From assembly GCF_042662125.1 (NCBI RefSeq), contig NZ_JBHSXL010000006.1, positions 310,001 to 374,000 of the forward strand: a stretch of 64,000 nucleotides of DNA, read 5' to 3'. A program made the position numbers and the translations under genes. The notes under the pieces are model-generated. The model saw only the letters and a list, made by a program, of their open reading frames with translations. It did not search any database and was not told where the DNA came from. Within the stretch, counting starts at the first letter, position 1. Each line of letters opens with the position of its first letter. Positions 7,549 through 17,248 of the stretch are shown one piece after another. This DNA comes from Halopenitus salinus (lineage in GTDB: Archaea; Halobacteriota; Halobacteria; Halobacteriales; Haloferacaceae).

Positions 7549-7779
7549 ATGGTAAACGTAACTGACCACGAACTCGTTCCCGACCACGAGCTCCTCGACG
7601 ATCCCGAGGAAATCGACGAGGTGCTCGCGGAGTACGACGTCGCACGGACCGACCTGCCGAAGATCAAACGCACCGATCCCGCGTTGCCCGACGAGGCCGA
7701 ACCGGGCGACGTGATCCGGATCGTCCGAGAGTCGCGGACGACCGATCGGGCGATCGTCTATCGACTCGTAGTTTCATGA
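7549..7779 (+). CDS. rpoH: DNA-directed RNA polymerase subunit H
   Basis: 76-residue archaeal homologue of the C-terminal domain of eukaryotic Rpb5, part of the lower jaw of RNA polymerase. The fold core LPKIKRTDPALP...GDVIRIVRESRTTDRAIVYRLV is the family signature and runs to the end. It is the first gene of the polymerase operon and overlaps rpoB2 by ATGA. Confidence 0.95.
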   Translation: MVNVTDHELVPDHELLDDPEEIDEVLAEYDVARTDLPKIKRTDPALPDEAEPGDVIRIVRESRTTDRAIVYRLVVS

Positions 7780-9341
7780 ACAGGCAAGCACGACGCGCGG
7801 TCTCGCGTGAGTACTTCTCGGACGAACGGCTCGCAGAACACCACTTTCGATCGTTCAACAACTTCCTCGGTCGCGGCATGCAGGACGTCGTCGACGAGAA
7901 GGAGACGATCGAGACCGACATCGGCGACAAGGAGGGCCAAGAGCCCGTCTACGTCGAACTCGGCGACGTTCGGATGGTCACGCCCCGCGTCCGCGAGGCG
8001 GACGGCTCCGAGGAGCTTCTGTACCCCCAGGAGGCCCGCCTGCGGAACATCACCTACTCCGCGCCGGTCTTCATGGAGATGTCCATCGTTCGCGGCGGCG
8101 AGGAGGAACCGGAGACGGTCGTCGACTCGACGGAGACCAAGGTCGGCCGGATGCCGGTCATGGTCGGCTCGAACAAGTGCAACATGGCCGGGTTCTCCGA
8201 CGAGGAGCTCATCGACATCGGCGAGGACCCCGTCGACCCCGGCGGCTACTTCATCGTCAACGGCTCCGAGCGCGTGTTGATGACCTCCGAGGACCTCGCG
8301 CCGAACAAGATCCTCGCGGAGTACGACACGAAGTACGGCGACGAGATCCAGGTCGCAAAGACGTTCTCCCAGCGCCGCGGGTACCGCGCGCTGGTGCTTT
8401 GTGAGCGCAACCGCGAGGGGCTCCTCGAGGTGTCGTTCCCGTCCGTCTCGGGCTCGATCGACTTCGTGACTCTCGTGCGTGCGCTCGGACTCGAGTCCGA
8501 CGAGGAGATCGTCCACCGCGTCTCCGACGACCCGGAGATCGTGAAGTACATGCTCGAGAACCTGGAGGAGGCCTCCGTCCAGACCGAGGAGGAGGCCATC
8601 GAGGAGCTCGGCAAGCGCGTCGCCAGCGGCCAGGGCAAGAACTACCAGCTCAAGCGGGCCAACTACGTCATCGACCGGTACCTCCTTCCGCACCTCCACG
8701 AGGAGGGCGTCGAGGAGGAGGACGTCCGTATCAACAAGGCCTACTACCTCTGTCGGATGGCCGAGGCGTGCTTCGAGCTCGCGCTCGGTCGACGCGAATC
8801 CGACGACAAGGACCACTACGCCAACAAGCGGCTGAAGGTCTCCGGCGACCTGATGAAGGACCTCTTCCGGACGGCGCTGAACAAGCTCTCCCGCGACGTC
8901 AAGTACCAGCTCGAGCGGGCCAACATGCGGAACCGACAGCTCACCGTCAACACGGTGGTCCGCTCGGACGTCTTGACCGAGCGGCTCGAACACCCGATCG
9001 CGACGGGCAACTGGGTCGGCGGCCGGTCGGGCGTCTCCCAGCTCGTCGATCGGACGGACTACATGGGCGTGCTCTCGCACCTCCGTCGGCTCCGATCGCC
9101 GCTTTCGCGCTCGCAGCCGCACTTCGAGGCGCGGGACCTGCACGCGACCCAGTGGGGTCGCATCTGTCCCTCCGAGACCCCGGAGGGGCCGAACTGTGGC
9201 CTGGTGAAGAACTTCGCACAGGCGATGGAGCTCTCACAGGACGTCGAGAACGAACAGGGACTCAAACGCGAACTGGCGTCGATGGGTGTCGAGGGGATCC
9301 CCGGCATCGAGGGCGTCGAACGAACCACGGCGGACGACTAA
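7776..9341 (+). CDS. rpoB2: DNA-directed RNA polymerase subunit B''
   Basis: 521-residue N-terminal half of the beta-type subunit, matching the lobe and protrusion part of Rpb2. It has the typical opening SREYFSDERLAEHHFRSFN, the segment GYFIVNGSERVLM, and near the end GRICPSETPEGPNCGLVKN, a landmark of the fork region. As in other haloarchaea, B is split into two genes here; the B' gene starts 1 base after this stop. The start overlaps the rpoH stop, so translation is probably coupled. Confidence 0.97.
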   Translation: MNRQARRAVSREYFSDERLAEHHFRSFNNFLGRGMQDVVDEKETIETDIGDKEGQEPVYVELGDVRMVTPRVREADGSEELLYPQEARLRNITYSAPVFMEMSIVRGGEEEPETVVDSTETKVGRMPVMVGSNKCNMAGFSDEELIDIGEDPVDPGGYFIVNGSERVLMTSEDLAPNKILAEYDTKYGDEIQVAKTFSQRRGYRALVLCERNREGLLEVSFPSVSGSIDFVTLVRALGLESDEEIVHRVSDDPEIVKYMLENLEEASVQTEEEAIEELGKRVASGQGKNYQLKRANYVIDRYLLPHLHEEGVEEEDVRINKAYYLCRMAEACFELALGRRESDDKDHYANKRLKVSGDLMKDLFRTALNKLSRDVKYQLERANMRNRQLTVNTVVRSDVLTERLEHPIATGNWVGGRSGVSQLVDRTDYMGVLSHLRRLRSPLSRSQPHFEARDLHATQWGRICPSETPEGPNCGLVKNFAQAMELSQDVENEQGLKRELASMGVEGIPGIEGVERTTADD

Positions 9342-9342
9342 C

Positions 9343-11169
9343 ATGGCATCAGAACGCGAGGCGAAAGTCTACGTCAACGGCAGCCTGGTCGGGACCCATC
9401 CGGACCCGGACGAGCTCGCCGAACAGATCCGAGAGGCACGGCGCCGCGGCGACGTCTCCGAGATGGTCAACGTCTCGGTGAAGGACCGCACGCGGGAAGT
9501 GATCGTGAACGCGGACGCGGGGCGGGCCCGCCGGCCGCTGATCGTCGTCGAGGACGGCGAGCCGCTGCTGTCCGACGAGGAGATCGAGGCGGTCGAGAAC
9601 GACGACCTCGAGTTCCAGGACCTCGTCGACCGCGGCTACGTCGAGTTCATCGACGCCGAGGAGGAGGAGGACGTCTACGTCGCGATCGACGAGGACGACC
9701 TGGAGGAGGACCACACCCACCTCGAGATCGACCCGCAGCTCATCTTCGGGATCGGCGCGGGCATGATCCCCTACCCCGAACACAACGCCAGTCCGCGCAT
9801 CACCATGGGCGCGGGGATGATGAAGCAGTCGCTGGGGCTGCCCTCCGCCAACTACCGGATCCGCCCGGACACCCGACAGCACCTGATGCACTACCCGCAG
9901 CTGTCGATGGTGAAGACCCAGACGACCGAACAGATCAACTTCGACGACCGGCCGGCCGCACAGAACTTCGTCGTCGCGGTCATGTCCTACGAGGGGTTCA
10001 ACATCGAGGACGCGCTCGTGATGAACCAGGGCTCCGTCGATCGGGCGCTCGCGCGCTCGCACTTCTTCCGGACCTACGAGGGCGAGGAACGACGCTATCC
10101 CGGCGGCCAGGAGGACCGCTTCGAGATCCCGAGCCAGGACGTTCGCGGCGCGCGCGGCGAGGACGCCTACACGCACCTCGACGAGGACGGCCTCGTCAAC
10201 CCCGAGACCAAGGTTGACGAGTCGTCTGTCCTGCTCGGCAAGACGAGCCCGCCGCGATTCCTCGAGGAGCCCGACGACATGGGCGGGCTCTCGCCGCAAA
10301 AGCGGCGTGAGACGTCCGTGACGATGCGGTCCGGCGAGGACGGCGTCGTCGACACGGTCACGCTGATGGAGGGCGAGGACGGCTCGAAGCTCTCGAAGGT
10401 GAAGGTCCGCGACCAGCGGATCCCCGAACTCGGAGACAAGTTCGCGTCCCGACACGGCCAGAAGGGCGTCGTCGGCCACCTCGCGCCCCAGGAGGACATG
10501 CCCTTCACCGAGGAGGGCGTCGTCCCGGACCTCATCGTCAACCCGCACGCGCTCCCCTCGCGGATGACGGTCGGCCACGTCCTGGAGATGCTCGGCGGCA
10601 AGGTCGGCTCGCTCCGCGGCGAGCGCGTCGACGGCACGCCCTTCCAGGGCGAAGAGGAGGAGGAGCTTCGCGGCTCCCTCGAGGAGAACGGCTTCAAGTC
10701 CTCGGGCAAGGAGGTCATGTACTCCGGCGTCACCGGCGAGAAGATCGAGGCGGAGATCTTCGTCGGGACCATCTTCTACCACAAGCTCTACCACATGGTC
10801 TCGAACAAGCTGCACGCCCGCTCGCGCGGCCCCGTGCAGGTGCTCACCCGCCAGCCGACCGAGGGACGCGCCCGCGAGGGCGGGCTTCGCGTCGGCGAGA
10901 TGGAACGCGACACCGTCATCGGCCACGGCGCGGCGATGGTCCTCAACGAGCGGCTGCTGGAGTCCTCGGACGCGGAGAACGTCTACATCTCCGCGGAGAC
11001 GGGACTCGTCGCCGTCGAGGACCGCGAACAGCGTCGCGTGTACGACCCGGTGACCGGCGACGAGGACGACATCCACGAGCTGGAGGTCAGCTACGCGTTC
11101 AAGCTCCTGCTCGATGAGATGATCGCCCTCGGCATTCGACCGAAACTCGAGCTGGAGGACGCGGTCTAG
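9343..11169 (+). CDS. rpoB1: DNA-directed RNA polymerase subunit B'
   Basis: 608-residue C-terminal half of the beta-type subunit, carrying part of the catalytic centre, the hybrid-binding region and the wall. Landmarks are MSYEGFNIEDALVMN, the invariant Lys/Arg-rich SRHGQKGVVG, and the C-terminal LLDEMIALGIRPKLEL. The frame is open 19 codons upstream into rpoB2, but ATG 9343 gives the family start MASEREAKVYVNG directly after the rpoB2 stop. Confidence 0.97.
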   Translation: MASEREAKVYVNGSLVGTHPDPDELAEQIREARRRGDVSEMVNVSVKDRTREVIVNADAGRARRPLIVVEDGEPLLSDEEIEAVENDDLEFQDLVDRGYVEFIDAEEEEDVYVAIDEDDLEEDHTHLEIDPQLIFGIGAGMIPYPEHNASPRITMGAGMMKQSLGLPSANYRIRPDTRQHLMHYPQLSMVKTQTTEQINFDDRPAAQNFVVAVMSYEGFNIEDALVMNQGSVDRALARSHFFRTYEGEERRYPGGQEDRFEIPSQDVRGARGEDAYTHLDEDGLVNPETKVDESSVLLGKTSPPRFLEEPDDMGGLSPQKRRETSVTMRSGEDGVVDTVTLMEGEDGSKLSKVKVRDQRIPELGDKFASRHGQKGVVGHLAPQEDMPFTEEGVVPDLIVNPHALPSRMTVGHVLEMLGGKVGSLRGERVDGTPFQGEEEEELRGSLEENGFKSSGKEVMYSGVTGEKIEAEIFVGTIFYHKLYHMVSNKLHARSRGPVQVLTRQPTEGRAREGGLRVGEMERDTVIGHGAAMVLNERLLESSDAENVYISAETGLVAVEDREQRRVYDPVTGDEDDIHELEVSYAFKLLLDEMIALGIRPKLELEDAV

Positions 11170-11173
11170 GAGG
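11169..11173 (+). promoter_or_regulatory. Ribosome binding site of rpoA1
   Basis: GGAGG overlaps the rpoB1 stop and lies 8 bases before ATG 11182. It is one of the few clear Shine-Dalgarno sites in the window and fits an internal operon gene with a 12-base gap. Confidence 0.6.
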
Positions 11174-11181
11174 CACACCAC

Positions 11182-14118
11182 ATGTCAATGCAAACACCAA
11201 AAGAACTCGGCGGCATCTCCTTCGGGCTGATGGACCCGGAGACGTATCGGGACATGTCCGCGACCAAGGTCATCACGGCGGACACCTACGACGACGACGG
11301 CTACCCCATCGACATGGGGCTCATGGACCCCCGGCTCGGCGTCATCGATCCGGGCTTGGAGTGTCGGACCTGCGGATCCCACTCGGGGTCGTGTAACGGC
11401 CACTTCGGCCACATCGAGCTGGCCGCGCCGGTCATCCACGTCGGCTTCACGAAGCTCATTCGACGGCTGCTTCGATCGACGTGTCGCGAGTGCGGGCGGC
11501 TCGCGCTCGAGGAGCACGAACGCGAGGAGTTCAGCGAGCGCTACGAGCGCGCTCGCGAGCTCGGCGACGACCAGACTGACGTCCTGAAGGCCGCGGTGCG
11601 GCAGGCCCGCAAGGCCTCGACGTGTCCGTTCTGTGGCGACCCGCAGGCCGACATCAAACACGAGAAGCCGACGACCTACTACGAGGTACAGGACGTTCTC
11701 TCGGGGGAGTACTCCGAGCACATCGCCGAGGCGATGCAGCCGGACCCCGACGACGAGGAGGACACGGGCACCTCCCCCTCGGAGCTGGCCGACGAGACCG
11801 GGATCGCCCTCGATCGGATCAACGACATCCTCTCCGGCGAGTTCCGGCCGCGCGACGAGGACCGCCGTGCGATCGAGCGCGCGCTCGACGTCGACCTGAC
11901 CGAGGAGGACATGAACAAGCTCATGCCCTCGGACATTCGCGACTGGTTCGAGGACATCCCCGACGAGGACCTCGAGGTGCTCGGCATCGACGCCGAACAC
12001 TCCCGTCCGGAGTGGATGATCCTGACCGTGCTCCCGGTTCCGCCGGTGACCACCCGGCCGTCGATCACCCTCGACAACGGCCAGCGGTCGGAGGACGACC
12101 TCACGCACAAGCTCGTCGACATCATCCGGATCAACCAGCGGTTCATGGAGAACCGCGAGGCCGGCGCGCCACAGCTCATCATCGAGGACCTCTGGGAGCT
12201 GTTGCAGTACCACGTGACGACGTTCGTCGACAACGAGATCTCCGGAACCCCGCCCGCACGACACCGCTCCGGGCGTCCGCTGAAGACGCTCTCCCAGCGG
12301 CTGAAGGGCAAGGAGGGTCGCTTCCGCGGATCGCTCTCCGGAAAGCGCGTGAACTTCTCCGCGCGGACCGTCATCTCGCCCGACCCAACGCTCTCGCTCA
12401 ACGAGGTCGGCGTCCCGGACCGGGTCGCCACCGAGATGACCCAGACGCTGAACGTCACCGAGCGGAACGTCGAGGAGGCACGCCAGTACGTCCGGAACGG
12501 CCCCGAGAAACACCCCGGCGCGAACTACGTTCGCCGACCCGACGGTCGCCGGCTCAAGGTGACCGAGACCAACTGCGAGGAGCTCTCTGAGAAGATCGAG
12601 GAGGGATGGGAGGTCAACCGACACCTGATCGACGGCGACATCGTGATCTTCAACCGGCAGCCGTCGCTCCACCGGATGTCGATCATGGCCCACGAGGTCG
12701 TGGTGATGCCCTACAAGACCTTCCGGCTCAACACCACGGTCTGTCCGCCCTACAACGCCGACTTCGACGGCGACGAGATGAACATGCACGCCCTCCAGAA
12801 CGAGGAGGCGCGCGCCGAGGCGCGCGTGTTGATGCGCGTCCAAGAGCAGATCCTCTCGCCGCGGTTCGGCGAGAACATCATCGGCGCCATCCAGGACCAC
12901 ATCTCAGGCACCTACCTGCTCACCCACACGAACCCCGAGTTCACGGAGACGCAGGCGCTCGACCTGCTGCGTGCGACGCGGGTCGACGAGCTGCCCGAGC
13001 CGGACGGCGTGGACGACGACGGCCAGGAGTACTGGACCGGCCGGTCGCTGTTCTCCGAGCTCCTCCCGGACGACCTCGAGCTCGAGTTCACCTCCTCGAC
13101 CGGCGACGACGTCGTCATCGAGGACGGCCAGCTCGTCGAGGGTACGATCGACGAGGACGCCGTCGGCGCCTTCGGCGGCGACGTCGTCGACACGATCACG
13201 AAGGTCTACAGCGAGACGCGCGCACGCGTCTTCATCAACGAGGTCGCGGCGCTCGCGATGCGGGCGATCATGCACTTCGGCTTCTCGATCGGCATCGACG
13301 ACGAGTCGATCCCGGCGGAGGCCGAAGAGCAGGTCGACGAGGCGATCGACAACGCCTACGACCGCATCGATGACCTGATCGACTCCTACGAGGCCGGCGA
13401 GCTGGAGAGCCTGCCCGGCCGGACGGTCGATGAGACCCTCGAGATGAAGATCATGCAGACGCTCGGCAAGGCCCGCGACTCGGCCGGCGAGATCGCGGAC
13501 CAGCACTTCGGCGACGACAATCCGGCGGTCGTGATGGCCCGTTCGGGCGCGCGTGGGTCCATGTTGAACCTCACCCAGATGGCCGGCTGCGTCGGCCAGC
13601 AGGCGGTTCGCGGCGAGCGGATCAACCGCGGCTACGAGGACCGCTCGCTCTCACACTACAAGCCGAACGACCTCTCGGCGGAGGCCCACGGCTTCGTGGA
13701 GAACTCCTACCGCGGCGGGCTCACCCCGCGGGAGTTCTTCTTCCACGCGATGGGCGGCCGCGAGGGGCTCGTCGACACGGCGGTCCGGACCTCGAAGTCC
13801 GGCTACCTCCAGCGTCGGCTCATCAACGCGCTCTCCGAGCTGGAGGCGCAGTACGACGGGTCGGTCCGGGACACCTCCGGCACGCTCGTCCAGTTCGAGT
13901 TCGGCGAGGACGGCACCTCTCCCATCAAGGTCTCCTCCAACGAGGACCACGACATCGAGGTCGAACAGATCGCCGACCGCGTGCTCTCCTCGGAGTTCGA
14001 GGACGACGCGGAGAAAAAGGAGTTCCTCGGCCGCAAGGAGCGTCCGACGAACATCTCCGAACACGCCGGTCCCGGGCTGAACAAGGCGCAGGGACTGGAG
14101 GTTGAGTCCGATGACTGA
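11182..14118 (+). CDS. rpoA1: DNA-directed RNA polymerase subunit A'
   Basis: 978-residue N-terminal portion of the largest subunit. It contains the clamp zinc site (CRTCGSHSGSCNGHFGH), a second Cys pair set (CRECG and CPFCG), the Mg2+-binding catalytic loop YNADFDGDEMNMH, and bridge-helix region sequence near GGREGLVDTAVRTSKSGY. The protein is somewhat longer than many archaeal A' subunits because of acidic loops. No intein is visible in this subunit. It overlaps rpoA2 by 8 bases (ATGACTGA). Confidence 0.97.
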   Translation: MSMQTPKELGGISFGLMDPETYRDMSATKVITADTYDDDGYPIDMGLMDPRLGVIDPGLECRTCGSHSGSCNGHFGHIELAAPVIHVGFTKLIRRLLRSTCRECGRLALEEHEREEFSERYERARELGDDQTDVLKAAVRQARKASTCPFCGDPQADIKHEKPTTYYEVQDVLSGEYSEHIAEAMQPDPDDEEDTGTSPSELADETGIALDRINDILSGEFRPRDEDRRAIERALDVDLTEEDMNKLMPSDIRDWFEDIPDEDLEVLGIDAEHSRPEWMILTVLPVPPVTTRPSITLDNGQRSEDDLTHKLVDIIRINQRFMENREAGAPQLIIEDLWELLQYHVTTFVDNEISGTPPARHRSGRPLKTLSQRLKGKEGRFRGSLSGKRVNFSARTVISPDPTLSLNEVGVPDRVATEMTQTLNVTERNVEEARQYVRNGPEKHPGANYVRRPDGRRLKVTETNCEELSEKIEEGWEVNRHLIDGDIVIFNRQPSLHRMSIMAHEVVVMPYKTFRLNTTVCPPYNADFDGDEMNMHALQNEEARAEARVLMRVQEQILSPRFGENIIGAIQDHISGTYLLTHTNPEFTETQALDLLRATRVDELPEPDGVDDDGQEYWTGRSLFSELLPDDLELEFTSSTGDDVVIEDGQLVEGTIDEDAVGAFGGDVVDTITKVYSETRARVFINEVAALAMRAIMHFGFSIGIDDESIPAEAEEQVDEAIDNAYDRIDDLIDSYEAGELESLPGRTVDETLEMKIMQTLGKARDSAGEIADQHFGDDNPAVVMARSGARGSMLNLTQMAGCVGQQAVRGERINRGYEDRSLSHYKPNDLSAEAHGFVENSYRGGLTPREFFFHAMGGREGLVDTAVRTSKSGYLQRRLINALSELEAQYDGSVRDTSGTLVQFEFGEDGTSPIKVSSNEDHDIEVEQIADRVLSSEFEDDAEKKEFLGRKERPTNISEHAGPGLNKAQGLEVESDD

Positions 14119-16828
14119 GACCGGCGCCGCGGCCTACGATCACGTCACCGACGACATCGAGGCGCTCGTCGAGGACACGGACCTGCCGCGACGTCTCAAG
14201 ACCCGCCTCTACGAGACGATCGAGGAGAAGGCCGGAGAACACGGCGGGATCACGACCGATCAGGCGAACGACATCGTCACCGGCGTCGAGAACCGCTATC
14301 TCGACACCCGCGTCGATCCCCTCGATCCCGTCGGGACGGTCTCCGCACAGTCGATCGGCGAGCCCGGTACGCAGATGAGCGTGCCATACGACGAGCGCGT
14401 CATCGTTCGCCGTAACGGAGCGACTAACGTCGCCGAGATCGGAGCGATCGTCGATGACGTCGTCGACGCACGCGAATCTCGATCATTCGATGATCACGAG
14501 GTCGCGATCGCACCCGACGGGCTGGAGACGCTGAGTCTCGGCTCGGACGAGCAGGTCGCATGGAAGCAGATCGAGGAGGTTAGTCGTCACGAAACGCCGG
14601 ACGAGCTCCTCCGGTTCGAGCTCGAATCCGGACGGACGATCCGGGCGACCAAGGCGCACTCGTTCGTCACTCGGCTCGAAAACGAGGTCGCCCCCGTGGC
14701 CGGTGAGCAACTCTCAGAGGGAGACTGGCTTCCCGTTGTAGCCTCCTTCGACGGCGAAAGTTCGGACGACGTCGATCTCCGAGAGTTCCTCCCCACGAGC
14801 GACTATTGGTACACCTCCACCCTGACCGACGGTGGTGTCGAGGCAGTTCCTGGCGGGGAGGATCAACTTCGCAACAAGCGAAACGCCCTCGATCGAGGTG
14901 AACTCGACGAACACGCCGTCTATCCCGTCGGTGGTACTGTTTCGCTTCCCGAGCGATTCCCGCTTGATGAGGAGACCGGATTCTTCCTCGGAGCGTGGCT
15001 GGCGGAAGGCTCAGTCACCGATCACTACGTCTCGGTTTCCAACGTGGATTCCGACTTCCAAGATCGAATCCGAGCGTTCGCGGAGCGGTTCGACCTGACG
15101 GTCAACGAGTACGAGAACGACAGCGGATTCGCACGAGGCTACGACATCCGAATCAACGGATCGATCCTCGCTGACTTCCTTCGAGAAACGTGTCTGGAGG
15201 ACGGCAAAAAGACCGTCCCCGGCTTCGCGTTCGGCGCGAACGACGAGTTCGTTCGCGGAGCCCTTTGTGGGTACTTCAGCGGCGACGGGAACGTCGGCCG
15301 AAACGCAGTTCGATCCAGCTCCAGAAGCCACCGTCTTAGCGCCGGAATCGCTCTGTTGCTCGCACGAGTGGGCGTCCACGCGACGCTTGCAGAGCAGGAT
15401 GGCTCACGGACGCTCCGGATCCCGAAAAAGCACGTCGGACAGTTCGCTGACCGCGTCGGTATGATCGGCGAACGCGGAGAAGAACTCCACAGTCTCGTTT
15501 CGGAAGTGGATGGAGACGGTCCTGATGTGACCGATCAGATCCCGAACTTCGGCGATGCGCTCCGTGATGTTGCCTCCGATGCCGGGATTCCAAGTCGGCA
15601 AGTGAACGCAGCATCGAACCGACAGCGAATCGGTCGCACGCGTCTGGAACGACTCGTCGACGAAGCAGAGACAGCAGGCGTCAACTCGGAGGCGCTCGAT
15701 ACGCTCCGTCGAGCTATCAACGGCGACGTCGTCTGGGACCGCATCGAATCGATCGAGACGGTCACGAGCGACCATGAGTACGTCTACGACTTCTCTGTCG
15801 CCGGACTGGAGACGTTCACCACCGCGGAGGGCGTCGTGACCCACAACACGATGAACACCTTCCACTACGCGGGCGTCGCCGAGATCGACGTCACGCAGGG
15901 GCTTCCCCGGCTCATCGAGCTGGTCGACGCCCGGAAGACGCCGGACACGCCGATGATGACGGTCCACCTCGAGGGCGAGTACGCGACGAACCGCGAGAAG
16001 ACCCACGAGGTCGTCTGGTCCATCGAGTCGACGAAGATCCTCGCGCTCGGCGACGTCTCGACGAACGTCGCGGACATGCTCGTTCGGATCGATCTGAACG
16101 AGGAAACCCTGCTGGAGCGGTGGCCCACCCACACGGACCCCACCGAGGTCGCCGGGATCATCACGGAGACGATCGAGGACGCCCTCGGCGTCGACGCCCG
16201 ACAGGCCGGCACCGTCATCGAGTTCGGCCCCAACCAGCCGAGCTACCGCGAGCTGCTCCAGCTCGTCGAGCAGCTTCGCGACGTCGTCTTCAAGGGCATC
16301 GAGGAGGTCGACCGCGTCGTCATCCGCAAGGAGCAGCTCGAGGACGACACGGAGGAGTTCGTCCTCTACACCGAGGGGTCGGCCTTCGGAGACGTCCTCT
16401 CCATCGAGGGCGTCGACGACACGCGCACCACGTGTAACAACATCCACGAGATCTACCGCAACCTGGGCGTCGAGGCGGCCCGCGAGGCCATCATCGACGA
16501 GACGATGAACACGCTCGAAGAGCAGGGGCTCGACGACGTGAACATCCGCCACCTGATGCTCGTCGCCGACATCATGACGAACAACGGCGAGATCGAGTCG
16601 ATCGGCCGACACGGCATCTCGGGCTCGAAGGACTCCGTGCTCGCGCGGGCCGCCTTCGAGGTCACCGTGAACCACCTGCTCGACGCCGCCGTCCACGGCG
16701 AGTACGACGAGCTCGACGGCGTCATCGAGAACGTCATCGCCGGCAAGCCGGTCGCCATCGGCACCGGCGACGTCGACCTCCGGATGGGCTCACAGCCGTC
16801 CGGCGGCTCGAACCGGGCTGACGACTGA
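14111..16828 (+). CDS. rpoA2: DNA-directed RNA polymerase subunit A'' precursor with intein
   Basis: 905-codon precursor. The exteins (residues 1-89 and 580-905) form a normal A'' of 415 residues carrying the trigger-loop and jaw part of the largest subunit, with landmarks VGTVSAQSIGEPGTQM and TMNTFHYAGVAEIDVTQG. These two are contiguous in ordinary A'' proteins; here they are separated by 490 residues of intein. Splicing is needed for a functional polymerase. The start is ATG 14111, overlapping the rpoA1 stop; a TTG three codons upstream is less likely. The stop overlaps the nusA start (TGATG). Confidence 0.95.
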   Translation: MTETGAAAYDHVTDDIEALVEDTDLPRRLKTRLYETIEEKAGEHGGITTDQANDIVTGVENRYLDTRVDPLDPVGTVSAQSIGEPGTQMSVPYDERVIVRRNGATNVAEIGAIVDDVVDARESRSFDDHEVAIAPDGLETLSLGSDEQVAWKQIEEVSRHETPDELLRFELESGRTIRATKAHSFVTRLENEVAPVAGEQLSEGDWLPVVASFDGESSDDVDLREFLPTSDYWYTSTLTDGGVEAVPGGEDQLRNKRNALDRGELDEHAVYPVGGTVSLPERFPLDEETGFFLGAWLAEGSVTDHYVSVSNVDSDFQDRIRAFAERFDLTVNEYENDSGFARGYDIRINGSILADFLRETCLEDGKKTVPGFAFGANDEFVRGALCGYFSGDGNVGRNAVRSSSRSHRLSAGIALLLARVGVHATLAEQDGSRTLRIPKKHVGQFADRVGMIGERGEELHSLVSEVDGDGPDVTDQIPNFGDALRDVASDAGIPSRQVNAASNRQRIGRTRLERLVDEAETAGVNSEALDTLRRAINGDVVWDRIESIETVTSDHEYVYDFSVAGLETFTTAEGVVTHNTMNTFHYAGVAEIDVTQGLPRLIELVDARKTPDTPMMTVHLEGEYATNREKTHEVVWSIESTKILALGDVSTNVADMLVRIDLNEETLLERWPTHTDPTEVAGIITETIEDALGVDARQAGTVIEFGPNQPSYRELLQLVEQLRDVVFKGIEEVDRVVIRKEQLEDDTEEFVLYTEGSAFGDVLSIEGVDDTRTTCNNIHEIYRNLGVEAAREAIIDETMNTLEEQGLDDVNIRHLMLVADIMTNNGEIESIGRHGISGSKDSVLARAAFEVTVNHLLDAAVHGEYDELDGVIENVIAGKPVAIGTGDVDLRMGSQPSGGSNRADD
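14378..15847 (+). mobile_element. Intein with LAGLIDADG homing endonuclease in rpoA2
   Basis: 490 in-frame codons encode a protein-splicing element. It begins with Ser1 (SVPYDERVIVRR), has a block B TxxH (ATKAHSF), two LAGLIDADG-type motifs (LGAWLAEG and CGYFSGDG), and ends VAGLETFTTAEGVVTHN before the +1 extein residue Thr. Ser1 as nucleophile, His-Asn at the end and Thr +1 are all compatible with splicing. The acidic residues of both LAGLIDADG motifs are kept, so the nuclease may be active. Third codon positions look less G+C-biased than in the flanking exteins, a sign of horizontal acquisition. Inteins in rpoA'' are known from other haloarchaea. Confidence 0.95.
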
Positions 16829-17247
16829 TGCGGGTCGAGCTCTCCGACGAGGCGCGACGGTACATGGCGCGGTTCGACGAGATCACCGGCGTGAGGCCGA
16901 TCGACTGCCTCGTGGAGGGCGACCGGCTCGTCTTCCTCGTCCCCGCGGGCGAGATGGCCGCCGCGATCGGTCACGGCGGCGAGACCGTCGCGCGGGTCGA
17001 GGACCGGCTCGACGCCTCCGTCGAGCTCGTCGAGAACGCGGACACCCCGGAGGCGTTCGTGGCGAACGCCCTCGCGCCGGCGGCGGTCCGAGCGGTGACG
17101 ATCTCCGAACAGAACGACCGGGTCGCCTACGTCGAGGTGGCCGAGGAGGACCGCGGCGTCGCGATCGGCTCGTCCGGTCGGACCATCGAGATCGCGCGGA
17201 CGCTCGCGAAGCGCCACCACGACGTCGACGACGTCCAGTTGACCTGA
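16828..17247 (+). CDS. nusA: NusA-like transcription factor (KH domains)
   Basis: 139-residue archaeal NusA, made of two KH-type RNA-binding domains without the S1 and C-terminal repeats of bacterial NusA. The GxxG-type loops are at AAAIGHGGETVARV and VAIGSSGRTIEIAR. It lies directly downstream of the polymerase genes, as in most archaea, and its ATG overlaps the rpoA2 stop. Length is normal. Confidence 0.93.
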   Translation: MRVELSDEARRYMARFDEITGVRPIDCLVEGDRLVFLVPAGEMAAAIGHGGETVARVEDRLDASVELVENADTPEAFVANALAPAAVRAVTISEQNDRVAYVEVAEEDRGVAIGSSGRTIEIARTLAKRHHDVDDVQLT

Positions 17248-17248
17248 G

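Noticed and set aside
9349..11181. 610-codon antisense frame over rpoB1
   Set aside because: Mirror of a highly conserved polymerase gene with GC-rich third positions; no family signature on the minus strand.
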